Of a stretch of DNA of 64,000 nt, positions 33,790 through 45,144 are shown piece by piece. This stretch comes from Peromyscus leucopus (Eukaryota; Chordata; Mammalia; Rodentia; Cricetidae). The notes below the pieces were generated by a model. That model made no database searches, was not told where the DNA came from, and saw only the letters and a list, made by a program, of their open reading frames with translations. The translations under genes were made by a program, and so were the position numbers. Within the stretch, counting starts at the first letter, position 1, and the number at the start of each line of letters is the position of its first letter. The DNA is taken from assembly GCF_004664715.2 (NCBI RefSeq), contig NC_051063.1:148081165-148145164 (forward strand), in the 5' to 3' direction.

Positions 33790-34890
33790 GCTTCTCCTTT
33801 TTTTTTAAAATTAAAGATAGATTATTTTCTCATAAATATATTCTGATTATAATTTCCCCTTCCTTCTACTCATCCCAGTTTCTCTCCACCTCCTCTCCCC
33901 TTCACTCCCTTTTTTGTCTCTCATTAGAAAAAAACAGGCTTCTAAGAAATAACAACCATACATGAAAAAATAAAATACAGTAAGATGGAGAAAAAAACTA
34001 TCATATTGAAGTTGGACATGGCAGCCCAACAGGAGGAAAAGAGTCCCAAGATCAGACACAAGAGTCAGAGACCCATTCACTCGTTCTCATGGTCGGGGTC
34101 CCATAAGAAACACTGACTAATAGCTATAACATATTCACAGAGGACTGGTGCAGACCCCTGAAGGCCCTGTGCTTCTGCTTCAGTCTCTGTGAACCCACAT
34201 GCACCTTGTTTAGTTGATTCAGAGGGTCTTGTTCTCCTGGTGTCCGCTATTTCCTGTGGCTCTTATAATCTTTGCACCTCCACTTCTTCAGGGTTCCCTA
34301 AGCTCAGAGGGGAGAGACCCAATGGAGACCTCCAATTTAGAACCTCTCTCCACATAATGTCTGACTGTGGGTCTCTGCATTTTTTCCCATCTGCTGCTGG
34401 AGGAAGCCTCTGTGATGATGACTGGATAAGGCACTGATCATATTTATCTTTCTAGGTCTGAATTACTTTACTTTAGATGATTTTTTTCTAGTTCCATCCA
34501 TTTGCTTGAAAATTTCATGATGTCATTAAAAAAATACTAGAGTAATACTCTATTCTGTCAATGTACCACATTTTCTTTATCCACTCTTCTGTTGGGGGAC
34601 ATCTGGGTTGTTTCCAGTTTCTGACTATTATGAATAATGCTGAAATGAACATGGTTCTGCCAGCGTCCTTTGGTAGGATGGAGTGTCCTTTGGATATATG
34701 CTCAGGAGTGCTTTAGCTGGGTCTTGAGGTAGATTCCCAGCTTTCTGAGGAACTGCCATATTGATTTCAATAGTGACCATGCAACTTTGCACTCCCACCA
34801 GCAATGGAGGAGTGTTCCCCTTGTTCCACATCCTCTCCAGCATGAACTGTCACTTATGTCTAATTTAGTTTTTTACATAGATTAGCCTTT
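33790..34890 (-). repeat. L1 3' UTR and ORF2 C-terminal part, minus strand
   Basis: Reversed L1: 3' UTR at about 33795-34440, then ORF2 end: CTAGTTCCATCCATTTGCTTG, GTACCACATTTTCTTTATCC, GTTGTTTCCAGTTTCTGACT, ATTGATTTCAATAGTGACCA, GCACTCCCACCAGCAATGGA. The copy is 5'-truncated near 34890, and ORF2 is interrupted by stops. Confidence 0.85.
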
Positions 34891-36464
34891 TATCAAATGA
34901 CTAAAGCTACCACATCCACATGCTTTGCGTGAAAATGAGAAAGCAGCATCATTTCACTGGCTTCATTTCAACAGTTGGAAGAATTCATAATTAATATCAC
35001 TCAGGGGTGATGCAGTTGGGCTTTAATTAGCTTTATAAATCATAAAATACTCTATTCCAACATTTATGGACTAGCTTCAGATCTAAAAGTCATCAGAAAG
35101 TTCTCAGTGTCATTTCAGCCATTGGGGAAATGTATGCAAGTCAATGCCATTTGGGGGCACTGCTTGGGAGAGCTGCAGTCTCCAGCTCTGGGCTTCACGA
35201 ATGTCAAGAATCTACACTGTGTTTTGAGCAGATGTCTTTACTTTCTGTACTGGGGGAAGGGGCATGACTTATTGTGTGCATTGAGTACAGGAGACTTAAG
35301 CTGGTGGCCAGCCTCAGTGGCGAACAGAAAGCAGCCAGTCAGATGGTGTCTGTTTCTGTAGTGCAGGCTGACCGAGTACATGCAGCAGCATTCTACCAGA
35401 GTAGGCAGGACTAACCCCTGGGCTGCACTGTTCACACTTCTAATGGGAGAAGAAGCCAGGAGACCGGGCTTTACTTCTCCATGTTGAAGTGACTAAGACA
35501 CTATAATTGCTAGTGTTCTGACACATCCATAGGTAATATGGGAAGAATTAGGCACCTAGTCCGTTACTTTTAAGATGGAGAACATGAAAGTGACACACAG
35601 TCCATATCAGATCCTGTCCAAGAACTGAAGTCTCCTGGCTTCAAGAACATCTGCATGGTTCTTCCTGTGATGAAGGAAGCAGTGTTTATCTTATGGAGTG
35701 TTTTTCTTAGCTATCAAGTACTGTGGTAGGTGTTTGGAGGTCAGGGCGGGAGGTGTGTGCAGATTACATCACACGCCAAGGGTCTGGCTGACTTCAGGCT
35801 CACTCTGGATCTGCGAAGGCTAAATACCAACACTGGCAGTCTTCACTTTTCATAGTTCTGATGGGCATGAAATCCAGTTATAACGGTTTAGTTAAGTAAA
35901 ACTTGGCTCAGGTTCCAGGTGCCATGGCATGTTAGCTGAGAACACAAACTGCAGAGAAAAGCCCTGGGAATGCTGGGTCCACAATTCCACATGTAAATAA
36001 CCCGCTCAGACCGTGTTCAATGACCAACCACGTCATTTCTTTCAACAGTTGCAGAGCAGTCTTCACACACCAAGTGTTCTGTCCATTCACTGCTGGCCAC
36101 GGTCAGTTCTGCTACCTCGTTATTTTCAGGAATGAGTCCAGGTAACATTTTAGAAGAATGGATAACCAAAAGGAAGAGTTACCCCATAAGAATCAAAGTA
36201 TATACTTTAAAAAGGGATGAAGGTATAGGTGAAATTTGAATTGCAGGTAACTGGAGACTCCCAGAGGAAATAGCTGACAAGCATTGAGTCTTCACTTTAG
36301 GCCACTGGCATTGAGGTGTTTGTTTCCAGAGCATGCCGGTGGAAATGCCTCCAAACACACAGGAGCTGTCCTGAATCACACAGATCAGGAACGGAGGCCA
36401 TTTCCTCAAAAAGTTCCTGGGTTCCTTGAGGAGAAATGCAGTTGGCATCTCTGGTGTCTTGGGC
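34891..36464. other. Unique sequence, no gene seen
   Basis: About 1.6 kb with no repeat that I recognise. The frames at 35107-35435 and 36179-36448 are short and overlap on opposite strands. Confidence 0.5.
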
Positions 36465-36835
36465 TACTGTGTTAGCTGCTGTTCAGTTGTCATGATAAAA
36501 CATCCTGAAAAAGGCGATTTAAGGGAAAGAGAGCTTAATTCGGCTTATGGTTCCAGAGGTGTCCATCCATCATCCCAGTGGGGAGGCATGGCAACGAGGG
36601 GCAAACATGGAGGCAGGGGACAGGGGTGGGGTGTGGAGGTGGGGAGGGAAGGAAGCGGAGAGATCACAGCTTCAACCACAGCCCTCGTGAAGCGGAGCGA
36701 GGCCATATGTTCTCAAAACCTGCCCTGGGACATACTTCCTTCACCAAGGTCACACCCCCTAAGCAACTCCACCAATGGAAACCAAGCATTCAAGTACCCA
36801 AGCTAGTTGAGGGGTATTTCTCATCCAAACCACCA
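36465..36835 (-). repeat. MaLR LTR, minus strand
   Basis: TGTCATGATAAAACATCCTG, GGCTTATGGTTCCAGAGG, GGGAGGCATGGCAACGAGG, ACTTCCTTCACCAAGGTCAC, CCAATGGAAACCAAGCATTC and TCATCCAAACCACCACAG are the reversed MaLR landmarks. Frames of 126 and 136 codons here are inside the LTR. Confidence 0.75.
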
Positions 36836-37333
36836 CAGCCACCTGGGGTAGGCAGACTCCTGGACTCCCGAGGAGAGGGATCCAGGTCAAGCCACAGAGA
36901 GGAGATGATCATGTGTCTACTGGTTTTGGGAACATGCATCCCATATCGGGTGTTGGGAGATTTGGGGTGTCTAATTAGGGTGGGCTGAACACCTGATGTC
37001 ATTGCCTGGGAGGCTGCTTCTTACCTGTGCTGGCCTTCAGCATTTTTAGTGTCCTGTGGAGCCTATGCTTGGGAAGTGGCAAGTCTGCTGTAAAAGGTCA
37101 ACGCAGCAGAAATGACAGGCTTACGAGAAATAGCTGTTTGACTTGGGCCTGCGGGATTCCTCTGTCACTTCAACAATCCTGCCACCTCTGGAGGCCCCAG
37201 GCATGAGTACAGAGTGATTTTATGATACCCAACGGACAGACATAAAAGCAGAGGGAGGATGTGACAGGTGTGGCGCTGTCCCGGGGAGAGTAATGTCAGC
37301 AAAATCCAAACCTAAACAAAAAGATGCTTCAGG
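36836..37333. other. Unique sequence, no gene seen
   Basis: Non-repetitive to my eye, leading into the 35-bp array. Confidence 0.4.
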
Positions 37334-37438
37334 AGGAAGGAACCCTCGGGTAGACTTCAGGCCACTCGAGAAAGGAGCCCTTGGGTAGACTTCAAGCCAT
37401 GCAAGAAAGGAGCCCTTGGGTAGACTTCAGGCCACTTG
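37334..37438. repeat. 35-bp minisatellite, left half (3 copies)
   Basis: Units of AGAAAGGAGCCCTTGGGTAG plus ACTTCAGGCCACTTG at 37334-37368, 37369-37403 and 37404-37438. Copy 1 is the most diverged. The array resumes in the same phase after the LTR at 37907. Confidence 0.97.
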
Positions 37439-37906
37439 TGTAGATGTAACCATCTTTTAAAATAAGAAACACAGAGCCAACTCCAGAGTTAAAAAGCCTA
37501 AGAAGTCAGAGCAATAGCTAAGAGCTAAAAACCTTACCCTTCACTGTCGCTGCTGTCCTTCTCAGCCAGAGCACTACTTCCTGTGTGTCTGTCTTCTTAT
37601 AGACTTTCTGTTCTGCCTTCTCATTGGTTGTAAACCCAACCACATGACCTTCTTGTCACTGCCCATCTATACAGACCTCCAGATCTTCTATGGTTGGTAT
37701 TGAGATTAAAGGCATGTGTCTCCATGCTGGTGGTATCTTTGAACACACGGAGAGTTGCCTGTCATGTGATCAGAATTAAGGGCGTGTGCTACCACTGCCA
37801 GACTTCTGCTATGGCTTGCTATTAGCTCTGATCCCCAGGCAACTTTATTTATTAACATACAAATAAAATCACATTTCAGTACAAATAAAATATCACCATA
37901 TACTTG
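37433..37906 (-). mobile_element. Solo LTR inserted in the 35-bp minisatellite
   Basis: LTR body 37439-37900 (462 bp). The plus strand starts TGTAGATGTAACC and ends ATATCACCATA, so the minus strand starts TATGGTGATATTTTATTTG, the same edge as the LTR at 47093. Duplications CACTTG (37433-37438) and TACTTG (37901-37906) differ at one base. Removing the LTR and one duplication joins repeat copies 3 and 4 exactly in phase. It carries B1-like pieces (GAGATTAAAGGCATGTG and GAATTAAGGGCGTGTG, reversed), so it is the same B1-containing type of LTR as 7531-8004. Confidence 0.9.
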
Positions 37907-38033
37907 AGAAAGGAGCCCTCGGGTAGACTTCAGGCCACATGAGAAAGGAGCCCTAGGGTAGACTTCAGGCCACTTGAGAAAGGAGCCCTTGGGTAGACTT
38001 CAGGACATTTGAGAAAGGAGCCCTTGGGTAGAC
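37907..38033. repeat. 35-bp minisatellite, right half (3.6 copies)
   Basis: Copies at 37907-37941, 37942-37976, 37977-38011 and a 22-bp partial at 38012-38033. Same unit as the left half. Confidence 0.97.
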
Positions 38034-38299
38034 CAGTACATTCAAAGCATGGAGCATAGAGCAGAGGGATCCTAACTTAGGAGGGTGTGCCAGCTCACTG
38101 CGGCCCCGAGACACAGCAAGGTCACTCGCTCCGCGTTGCCATCCCTACCAATAAGAAGGCAGGCTGTGCCCTTCCAGTCTTTCTTGTCAAGTTTCTCACA
38201 AAGAAATGATCAACATCGGTTTATGAGTTCTATTGCTTTAATTTATACTGTGTGAAACAAATATCCATATTCGGTTTGTTTCACTTACTTGTTCGTTTT
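38034..38299. other. Unique sequence
   Basis: Nothing recognised. Confidence 0.4.
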
Positions 38300-38378
38300 T
38301 GAGGTGCTGAGATTCAACCCAGAGCCTCAGGAACACGTGGCAAGCAGTCTGTCATCCGGTCACACTCCTAACCCAATT
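38300..38378 (-). repeat. ID-like SINE remnant, minus strand
   Basis: GAGGTGCTGAGATTCAACCC and CAAGCAGTCTGTCATCC are a diverged reversed ID body. Confidence 0.5.
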
Positions 38379-38734
38379 TTTCTATACATTTGTGGACTAC
38401 TGGTAAGACAGATTGACAAGTTCTGACAAGCATCTTTTAATGTCATTGAAAAACTTTGCTTTTCCTATTGATTATTAATGTTTATTTATGTGGTTTCAGA
38501 TCTCATGTCCATTATTGTAGTTCTATGCTACCATTATAATGTATAACTTTTTTTTTTTTTTTTTTTTTACTAACATGCGTACTGTTTCTTACTTCTCCTT
38601 CTAGCTGAATCAGGGGCTCACCTACATGGGAAGAGTTAAATTATAGATTGTACAATAAGACATTATATAACAGGCATTGAAGAAACATAGGGTTAGTGGC
38701 TAATTAGTCAATGAGATTTTAACCACAGAGGCTT
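38379..38734. other. Unassigned sequence with a T-run
   Basis: A T-run at about 38549-38568 may be the tail of an unrecognised reversed retroposon. Confidence 0.4.
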
Positions 38735-38820
38735 GCAACGTGGCCCAGGCTTGCTTTGAACTCTCTTGCCTCAGTTGTCCGAGTACTGGCATTGCAGGCT
38801 TGTGCCACTGTTCCTGACAC
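38735..38820 (-). repeat. Diverged B1 fragment, minus strand
   Basis: ACGTGGCCCAGGCTTGCTTTG, CTCAGTTGTCCGAGTACTGG and CAGGCTTGTGCCACTG keep B1 order. Confidence 0.5.
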
Positions 38821-38894
38821 AAAACAATTGCTGTAAACACGAATTTTCCTGTGAGGTCACAGGAGGGCAAGACCCACTATCTAGACCGGGAGAA

Positions 38895-39023
38895 GATGAA
38901 GACGGTGATGGTGGTGATGATGGTTATGGTGGTGATGATGGTGATGGTGGTGATGGTGGTGATGATGGTGATGGTGGTGATGGTGGTGATGATGATGGTG
39001 GTGATGTTGGTGATGATGATGAT
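38895..39023. repeat. GATGGT-type trinucleotide-phased repeat
   Basis: Irregular tandem array of GAT and GGT triplets, about 129 bp. In one plus frame it reads as alternating Asp and Gly, in another as Met/Val. The 135-codon frame 38766-39173 owes its length to the absence of stops in this array, and I do not call a gene. Confidence 0.9.
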
Positions 39024-39321
39024 ACAAGATTCAGGATTTCCAACTTGAACAGAACAGTGAAAGGAGGGTGGCAGTGGACAGGAGCAGAAAAGTGTGACCA
39101 AACTCAAAGCAGCCGACGAGACACTTGCCATACTCAATGTCAGAAGAGAGATTCTGACATTCTTCACCTTTAAGAATCTTTCTGGACAAATTATTTGGTG
39201 TCAGAGTGCAGATCTAAAAAGCAGTTTTCTAACTGAGCATGTTCAAATCACAGAGACCATGGAGCAAACTAGGACAAATAGGTGCTTAACCAACAGAATT
39301 ATGCCCTGGTGCCTTTTCTCA
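39024..39321. other. Unique sequence
   Basis: No repeat or coding feature that I can support. Confidence 0.4.
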
Positions 39322-39543
39322 CTCTGGGGCCGTGGTTGTCAACCATCCTGATGCTGCGGCCTGTTAATACAGTCCCTCATGTCCTGGCGACCACCAAACC
39401 TAAAATTATTTTCGTCGCTACTTCATAGCTGTAATTTTGCTACTGTTATGAATCATAATGTAAATGTCTGATATGCAGGATATCTGATATGTGGCCCCAG
39501 TGAAAGGTTCGCAACCCAAAGGTTGAGCACCACTGCTCTTGAG
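39322..39543 (+). mobile_element. URR1-type hAT-Charlie MITE
   Basis: Element 39330-39535 with ends CCGTGGTTGTCAACC and GGTTGAGCACCACTG. Flanks CTCTGGGG and CTCTTGAG agree at 6 of 8 bases. The interior CTACTTCATAGCTGTAATTT is shared with the copies at 10645 and 53310. Confidence 0.88.
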
Positions 39544-40974
39544 GGTCTCCCTCAACTGGGAAGGTTCAAATTCTCCATATCCCGGAGTGCTGCTGTGTCT
39601 CATGAGCTGGGCTGCTCGTAGACCCAGGAGATAAGACTCATTAACTCTTTTAATCTTAGAGCTAGAATCCTTGGCTTTTAATGACATTTCCTAACTTGAA
39701 AAGGTTGACTGAAACTTAAAAAAAAAAAAAATCGTTATCACTGAGCATGGAAAACAGCACAGTCCTGTGCTGGTTCAGGCTGCCTGTCGCAACTGCTCTG
39801 CCAGACGGTGGCACTGTTTTATATACAGTATTTATTTAGTCTTGATAATGCAGGGATTGCAACAGGTATGAAGAAACAGGATTAGCAAGCTGAAGCAGCT
39901 TAACCAGGAGGGACTGAGGTCGGGAGCCAGCGTTTAATGCCTCATATGACGCTTTGTTCCCTACCCCATGAGCCTCTGTTGGCTCCGAAACCACGGGAAC
40001 AAAATAACCCCCCAGCTATCAGCCTGCAAAGGACGTAGATCAGGACGGCTCTGTGCATGTAGAAAGCAGGGCTTCATGGCATGTCTCTGCAGGGCTTCCT
40101 CACTGGGATCAAGTTGAATCCATCTGTCCTCATTAGTCTAATCAAATGGGTGATCAATATGGCCTTCAACTATTCTCTCTCCACTGTTACTTTCCTTACC
40201 TAAGCTTTCTGCCTGCCTTTGAGGGTGAGAATGTGGCCTATTAGCTTCACTAACATGATTCAACAATTAGAACCGAGGCTGCGGCTAATTAGACAAACTT
40301 AAAACAAGGTGTTTGTTATCAGCATGTTACAAGAAGATAAGCTTTCCCTGCACGCAGATCGGTTCAGGGTATACTGTTGGATTGGGTCAAGCTTTTAGGT
40401 CAACTAAGAGATGGATGAATAGAATGGAGGAATACAAGATTAATACATATACACACATGCATATATGATAGTTTTGTTGGAAAATAGTAAATCTAATCTT
40501 GGTGATAAGAATCTCTTAGCACTATAATTATAAAACTAAATGCAATGACCCCCTTGATGCCACAAGCAAACCTAGCAGCAAAGGTTTCCCCTAAGCCTGT
40601 GGCTGAGTCATATTTCTGAATCAATATGATCGTCAGTTGTCAGCGAGTTAAATAATGGAGACATCTGCCCAGATGATGCTTTCAGAATAGCTTATCTGTA
40701 GCTCACCATCATTTGTTATTGGAGAAATACTAATTATGTTTCAATTATTGTTTATAATTAGATGCCCTCCCACACTTATCAGTGATAACCCTCACCACAA
40801 ACCTGATGATACCAATTACTGGAGGAGAGGAGGAGCAAGAGGGGCCCTTGTTCACTGCTGCTATGGATATGAAAATGGTACTGACATTTCAGAAGAGAAT
40901 CTGTTAGATTTTTACAGTACCAGGCAGCCCCGTCATTGATTCAGAGGCCATACTCAGGTGAATGAAACTTGTTC
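39544..40974. other. Repeat-free unique island, possible conserved non-coding DNA
   Basis: About 1.4 kb with no recognisable repeat, apart from an A-run at 39718-39731. The 40100-40960 part is AT-rich and has many TAAT-core sites (GGCTAATTAGAC at about 40283, TAATTATG near 40730, TATAATTAGATG near 40754) and TGTTTGTTATC near 40310, binding-like motifs for homeodomain and forkhead factors. This fits a developmental enhancer but could be chance in AT-rich DNA. Confidence 0.35.
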
Positions 40975-41330
40975 ACCCCCAAAATGCTGGTGTAAATGTT
41001 TACAATGGCTTTACTCATAATTGCTCCAAACTGTAAAAAAAAAAAAAAAAAAAAAAAATCAATGTATACTTCAGTGGGGGACAGATAAACACACTGAGGT
41101 AAATCCACATGATAGAATAGTTTCCAGCAATCAGAAGACAGGAATAGCAAGCCACGGAATGTTGTGGATGATCTTACTGCAGAAGCATCGCTAACTGAAA
41201 GGAGTCAGTCCAAAAACCACATGCTGTACAGTTTCAGTCCTCTGGCAGTCATGAAAAAGCAAAGCTGTGGAGACAATAAAGGTATGAGTGATAGCCAAAG
41301 TTGACAGTAGAAGTTGAGTAGGTGGAGGAC
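40975..41330 (+). repeat. Ancient L1 (L1M-type) 3' end, plus strand
   Basis: ACAATGGCTTTACTCATAAT, CAAACTG followed by a 24-base A-run (41035-41058), CACTGAGGTAAATCCACATG and GAATAGCAAGCCACGGAATG follow the order of the L1M ORF2 end. Similar to the copy at 12890-13330. Confidence 0.6.
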
Positions 41331-41559
41331 AGGGTATTTTGTAGGCAAATAGTGCTATAATGGTGAACTCAAGAATCTTCCCAAGCTACATGAAGGAGTT
41401 CTAACAACTTTACAGTATAGAGTAAATCTCAGCCAAGTTTTTTAAAATGAGAATTTTGGGGAACCCAGGATGAGATGTAAGATGTGACCAAAGGGTCTAC
41501 CTGGACCACAGATGTCTAAAAGAACCTCATTGAAGGCAAAGAAAAAAAGTGCTGACTGA
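41331..41559. other. Unique sequence
   Basis: Nothing recognised. Confidence 0.35.
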
Positions 41560-41995
41560 ATCATGTTTGAAACCAATGGAGCCTGTTATCTCCCCAAAGG
41601 TTCACGAGTTAAAGGTTTGGTCTCCAGATGGCGGAGCTATGGAGAGGTGACTGGATCACTAGCTCTCTAACCACAGTGATGGATTTTTCCATCGATGAAT
41701 TCATAGCAGAATGACTGTCAGGAATAGGGCTAAGTTGGAGGAAGTAGGTCACTTGGGGCATGCATTTGATGGTGTATCTTGTTATGGTTCCTCCACGTCT
41801 GCTTCCTGCCCACCATTAAGTGAGCAGGTTCCTTTCCACTGTGAGTTTCTATCTTGCTGCGGGCTTAAAAGCAATGGAACCAGTCAACCATGGATGGAAC
41901 TCTCTGAAACGGTGAAACAAAATAAATCTTTCTCCTTTAAATTAATTTCCTCAGTATTTTGCCACATTGCTCTAAAGTTGACACAGAGTTTTACA
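41560..41995 (+). repeat. MaLR/MLT-class LTR, plus strand
   Basis: CCCCAAAGGTTCACGAGTTA, TTGGTCTCCAGATGGCGGAG, GGAAGTAGGTCACTTGGGGC, TTAAAAGCAATGGAACCAGTC, ACAAAATAAATCTTTCTCC (polyadenylation signal) and an end near GTTGACACAGAG. The 144-codon frame 41711-42145 is mostly within it. Confidence 0.65.
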
Positions 41996-43690
41996 AAAAG
42001 AAGAGCACAAGGTGAAAAAGCTATTCCCATGCAGTGTGGCTTCATGGCTCTGAAACTTGTGTCTGCATATGAGGACTACAAAAAAGAAGTAAATAAAGCA
42101 GATGATGAAAATTACGTTTCTCACTGTAGGAATGAGGAGCTATAAATAAAGAGGGGGAGGAAGATATAAAGATCTGTGTGGTGCTGGGTTAGAGGTAGAG
42201 AGTACCACATGAAGGCATGTCTTTCTTAACATAGACGGAGAGGGTTACATCCAGAAAAACTTATAGAGATATGTACACAGGTTAGTATACACATGTATAT
42301 TTACCCACCTGTCACCTGAGAGGGCTCAACAGCAATGACTTCCCAGCAGCCTTGAGTAGGTATAGTGTAGAGATGTTGATTTCTAATATTATTCTTCAAT
42401 GGAAACAACCAGTGTTCCTTAGAGAATGGCCAAATCTAGAATTTAGCGGGAAATAGAGACTGAGGCTGGTGCATCGGTCAGTAAATAAGGATGTGCTCAC
42501 AAAAAGTCTCCACATTGGTGGGGAACAAGGAGCAACTGTACTGAGCAGCAGCTTAATGATGTATGGAGTGTCTCTGTCATTAAGGAGGTGAAACCCAATT
42601 ATACTCTGTGGCTTTCATGCAACGAGGACAGTGTGGGGTGAGGGTAGAGGGTAACTCCACCACAGAGAGACTGACACCCAGTCCCTAGGGGTCAGAGTCA
42701 CAGTCAACAGCTATCCTGGTGACAGTGTATGGCCTTGACATGACATGGTGAGGGAGGGCCTCTGCCACTTCTTCCTCCTCAAAACACATTAGTTTAGTTA
42801 ATTAGTTTAATTAGTTAATATCCCCTGATTTCCAATTAAAAGAGTATCTACAAAACAACTAGTTCTAAATTCTCAAACTATGAAGGCCTTAAAAATACAG
42901 AATGTCTATAAATATTCACACCTGTGAGAAGTCAAAGGAGATATGGCAACTAGATATAACATATATGTGAACTAACCTTAGGGAGAAAACTCGAATGAAG
43001 TATGGACTCCATTCATCAGGATGTGCCAGTACTGGTTCAGTAATTGTGATGAATCTACTGCATTGAGGTAAGATGTTGATAATGGGGAAACAGGAGCGCC
43101 ACACTAGTCTTGTATTTATTCTGTAATAAGTTCCAAAATAAAGAGTCTATTTTTAATATGGCAAGCCAAGTTGTTACCCTACTTAAAGCCCTTCTAGTTA
43201 CTCACTTATTCAAAAAAATCACACTGATTTGTAGGTTCTAATCTCAACACACAAGGCTGAGGATTTAAACAAGATCAAAGTCAACTTTGAGCCTGTCATG
43301 TAATAAGGAATATGAGGTCTTTTGTACCTCACAGGAAGAATTTCAAGGAGCCTGGAGGGCCTGTACAGGGAGGGACCCTACCGTGTCAGAGTCTAACAGA
43401 GTGAGAGGTGAGCAAGTTGGAAATTGTCATGGAAGGAAGCCTGCTGCACTCCAATGTGGTTGGTGAAGGGCAAGGGACAGCAAGATGGCCGGGGTTGGCA
43501 GGGCCTGTTGGAGAGCCTGGGGTCTCTTTCAGGAATCTGGTTTTCCTCAGGAGAGATAGGGGCCATTGATCTCATCTTCCCTTCAGCTACACGAAGACAT
43601 GAAGATAGAGTGGGCTCTGGGCTGCATATTCAGCATTGACCCCAGGTTGGGAATTAAACTTGAATAACTTAGTTTTTTTGGAAATATAGA
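41996..43690. other. Unique sequence, no gene seen
   Basis: About 1.7 kb, AT-rich. A TTAG/TAAT-rich patch occurs near 42792-42822. No repeat identified. Confidence 0.4.
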
Positions 43691-43710
43691 TTCACAAGAA
43701 AAAGAAAAGA

Positions 43711-43934
<224 letters not shown>

Positions 43935-43994
<60 letters not shown>

Positions 43995-43997
43995 TGT
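43935..43997. repeat. (CG)/(CA)n microsatellite
   Basis: CACGCGCGCGCACACA start followed by a pure CA run to about 43991 and CGTGTGTG. Alternating purine-pyrimidine, so a Z-DNA-type sequence. Confidence 0.95.
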
Positions 43998-45061
43998 TTC
44001 TAAGCACCTGATCATGTGCATACAGACTCATGTAACCCATGGAAAAGGTGCTGTACCTGAGTCACACTCACCCACTCTTCACTATAACCACTGGATGGTG
44101 GTTCTGCAACTCTATCTTTTGTTTATGAATGGCATGCTTGAGTGACCTGAGAAAAGGTGATAAACATTTTCTGAAGGGACCAAGGGAGCAAAGAGGAAGC
44201 ATGAGCATTCCCATCCAGAGTGGAAATGATGGTGAAAGGTAGGCATTTTGGGATGGGCAGACTGCAGCCTGTGGACAGGGATGGCTTCCATGGATTCTGT
44301 ACTTTGGACTTTGAACAGTTTCTGATGAACAGATGTCGGGGGCAGTTGGATGAGATGGAGAAGGAGAGGGAGATGAGACTTCCAAGGAGTCAGTGGCTAA
44401 GATAACAGTGGCTGCTCAGGATGATGTTAGGGCTTGAATGGAGGGGCCACCAGGCACAAATAGTTGCATATAAGTCACTCAACACAGAAGATTGGTGGCT
44501 TTGGATTTGACAGCAGTGTGGTTAGCATGAGCTCACAGTATATGACAGCCGAAAGTCAAGAGCCACCTAAAGTGTAACTACATCAAGAGATGTACAAGGA
44601 ACGACTTGACACCAAATTCCAGAGAAGCTCCAGGGATGGCACATTGGGGCTGGAAGGAGGGAAGAGTCTCCCTGCTTCCCTCCCTGACCTAGACCTGTGG
44701 TCTAAACCCCACCCACTTGGCCTTGCCATAGGTGAGAGATGGAGATGAAATATGAGACCCAGAGCGACTAAGACTTCACCATGCCCCAGGTGCCAGGAAA
44801 TCAGAGTGGGAGGAAAAGTAGTTTCCCCTAGAAATAAGCAACTCATACATTTGGCTTAGTTTAGTTTTGAGGCAAGGTCTTGTTCGTGTGTTTAAAGCAA
44901 CACAATAATGATGAGATCTCCTGCTGTCCCATACAGATGAGAAGCACCCCTGTGTAGCACATCCATCACACTGCATGCTGCCTGCCATAACCACCCAGCC
45001 AGCAAAGCCACTGTGGAGGCATCGCAATGCAAGAAGCCTTTGTGCAAAATCTAAGCGTAGC
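43998..45061. other. Unique sequence, no gene seen
   Basis: Frames of 60-105 codons (44068-44385, 44583-44846) on the minus strand show no domain. Confidence 0.4.
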
Positions 45062-45144
45062 AGTCACCTTTCTTATAGCTGTGACCAACTGTCTGGCAGA
45101 AAGCAACTTAAAGAAGAAAAGGATTATTTTGGCTCACAGTCCAG
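45062..45144 (-). repeat. MaLR LTR, left piece, minus strand
   Basis: ACCTTTCTTATAGCTGTGAC, GGATTATTTTGGCTCACAG and GTCCAG, where the ERV mosaic begins. The same LTR appears to resume at 48266 with GTCCATCATGGTGGGGAAGG. Confidence 0.65.

Noticed and set aside
37334..38033. CRISPR-like array (repeat, spacer, repeat)
   Set aside because: The copies are directly contiguous 35-bp tandem units without unique spacers, and the one long gap is a solo LTR. The genome is mammalian.
38766..39173. 135-codon Asp/Gly-rich frame resembling an acidic protein
   Set aside because: Length and composition come from the GAT/GGT triplet array, and its ends run into unrelated sequence and a B1 scrap.
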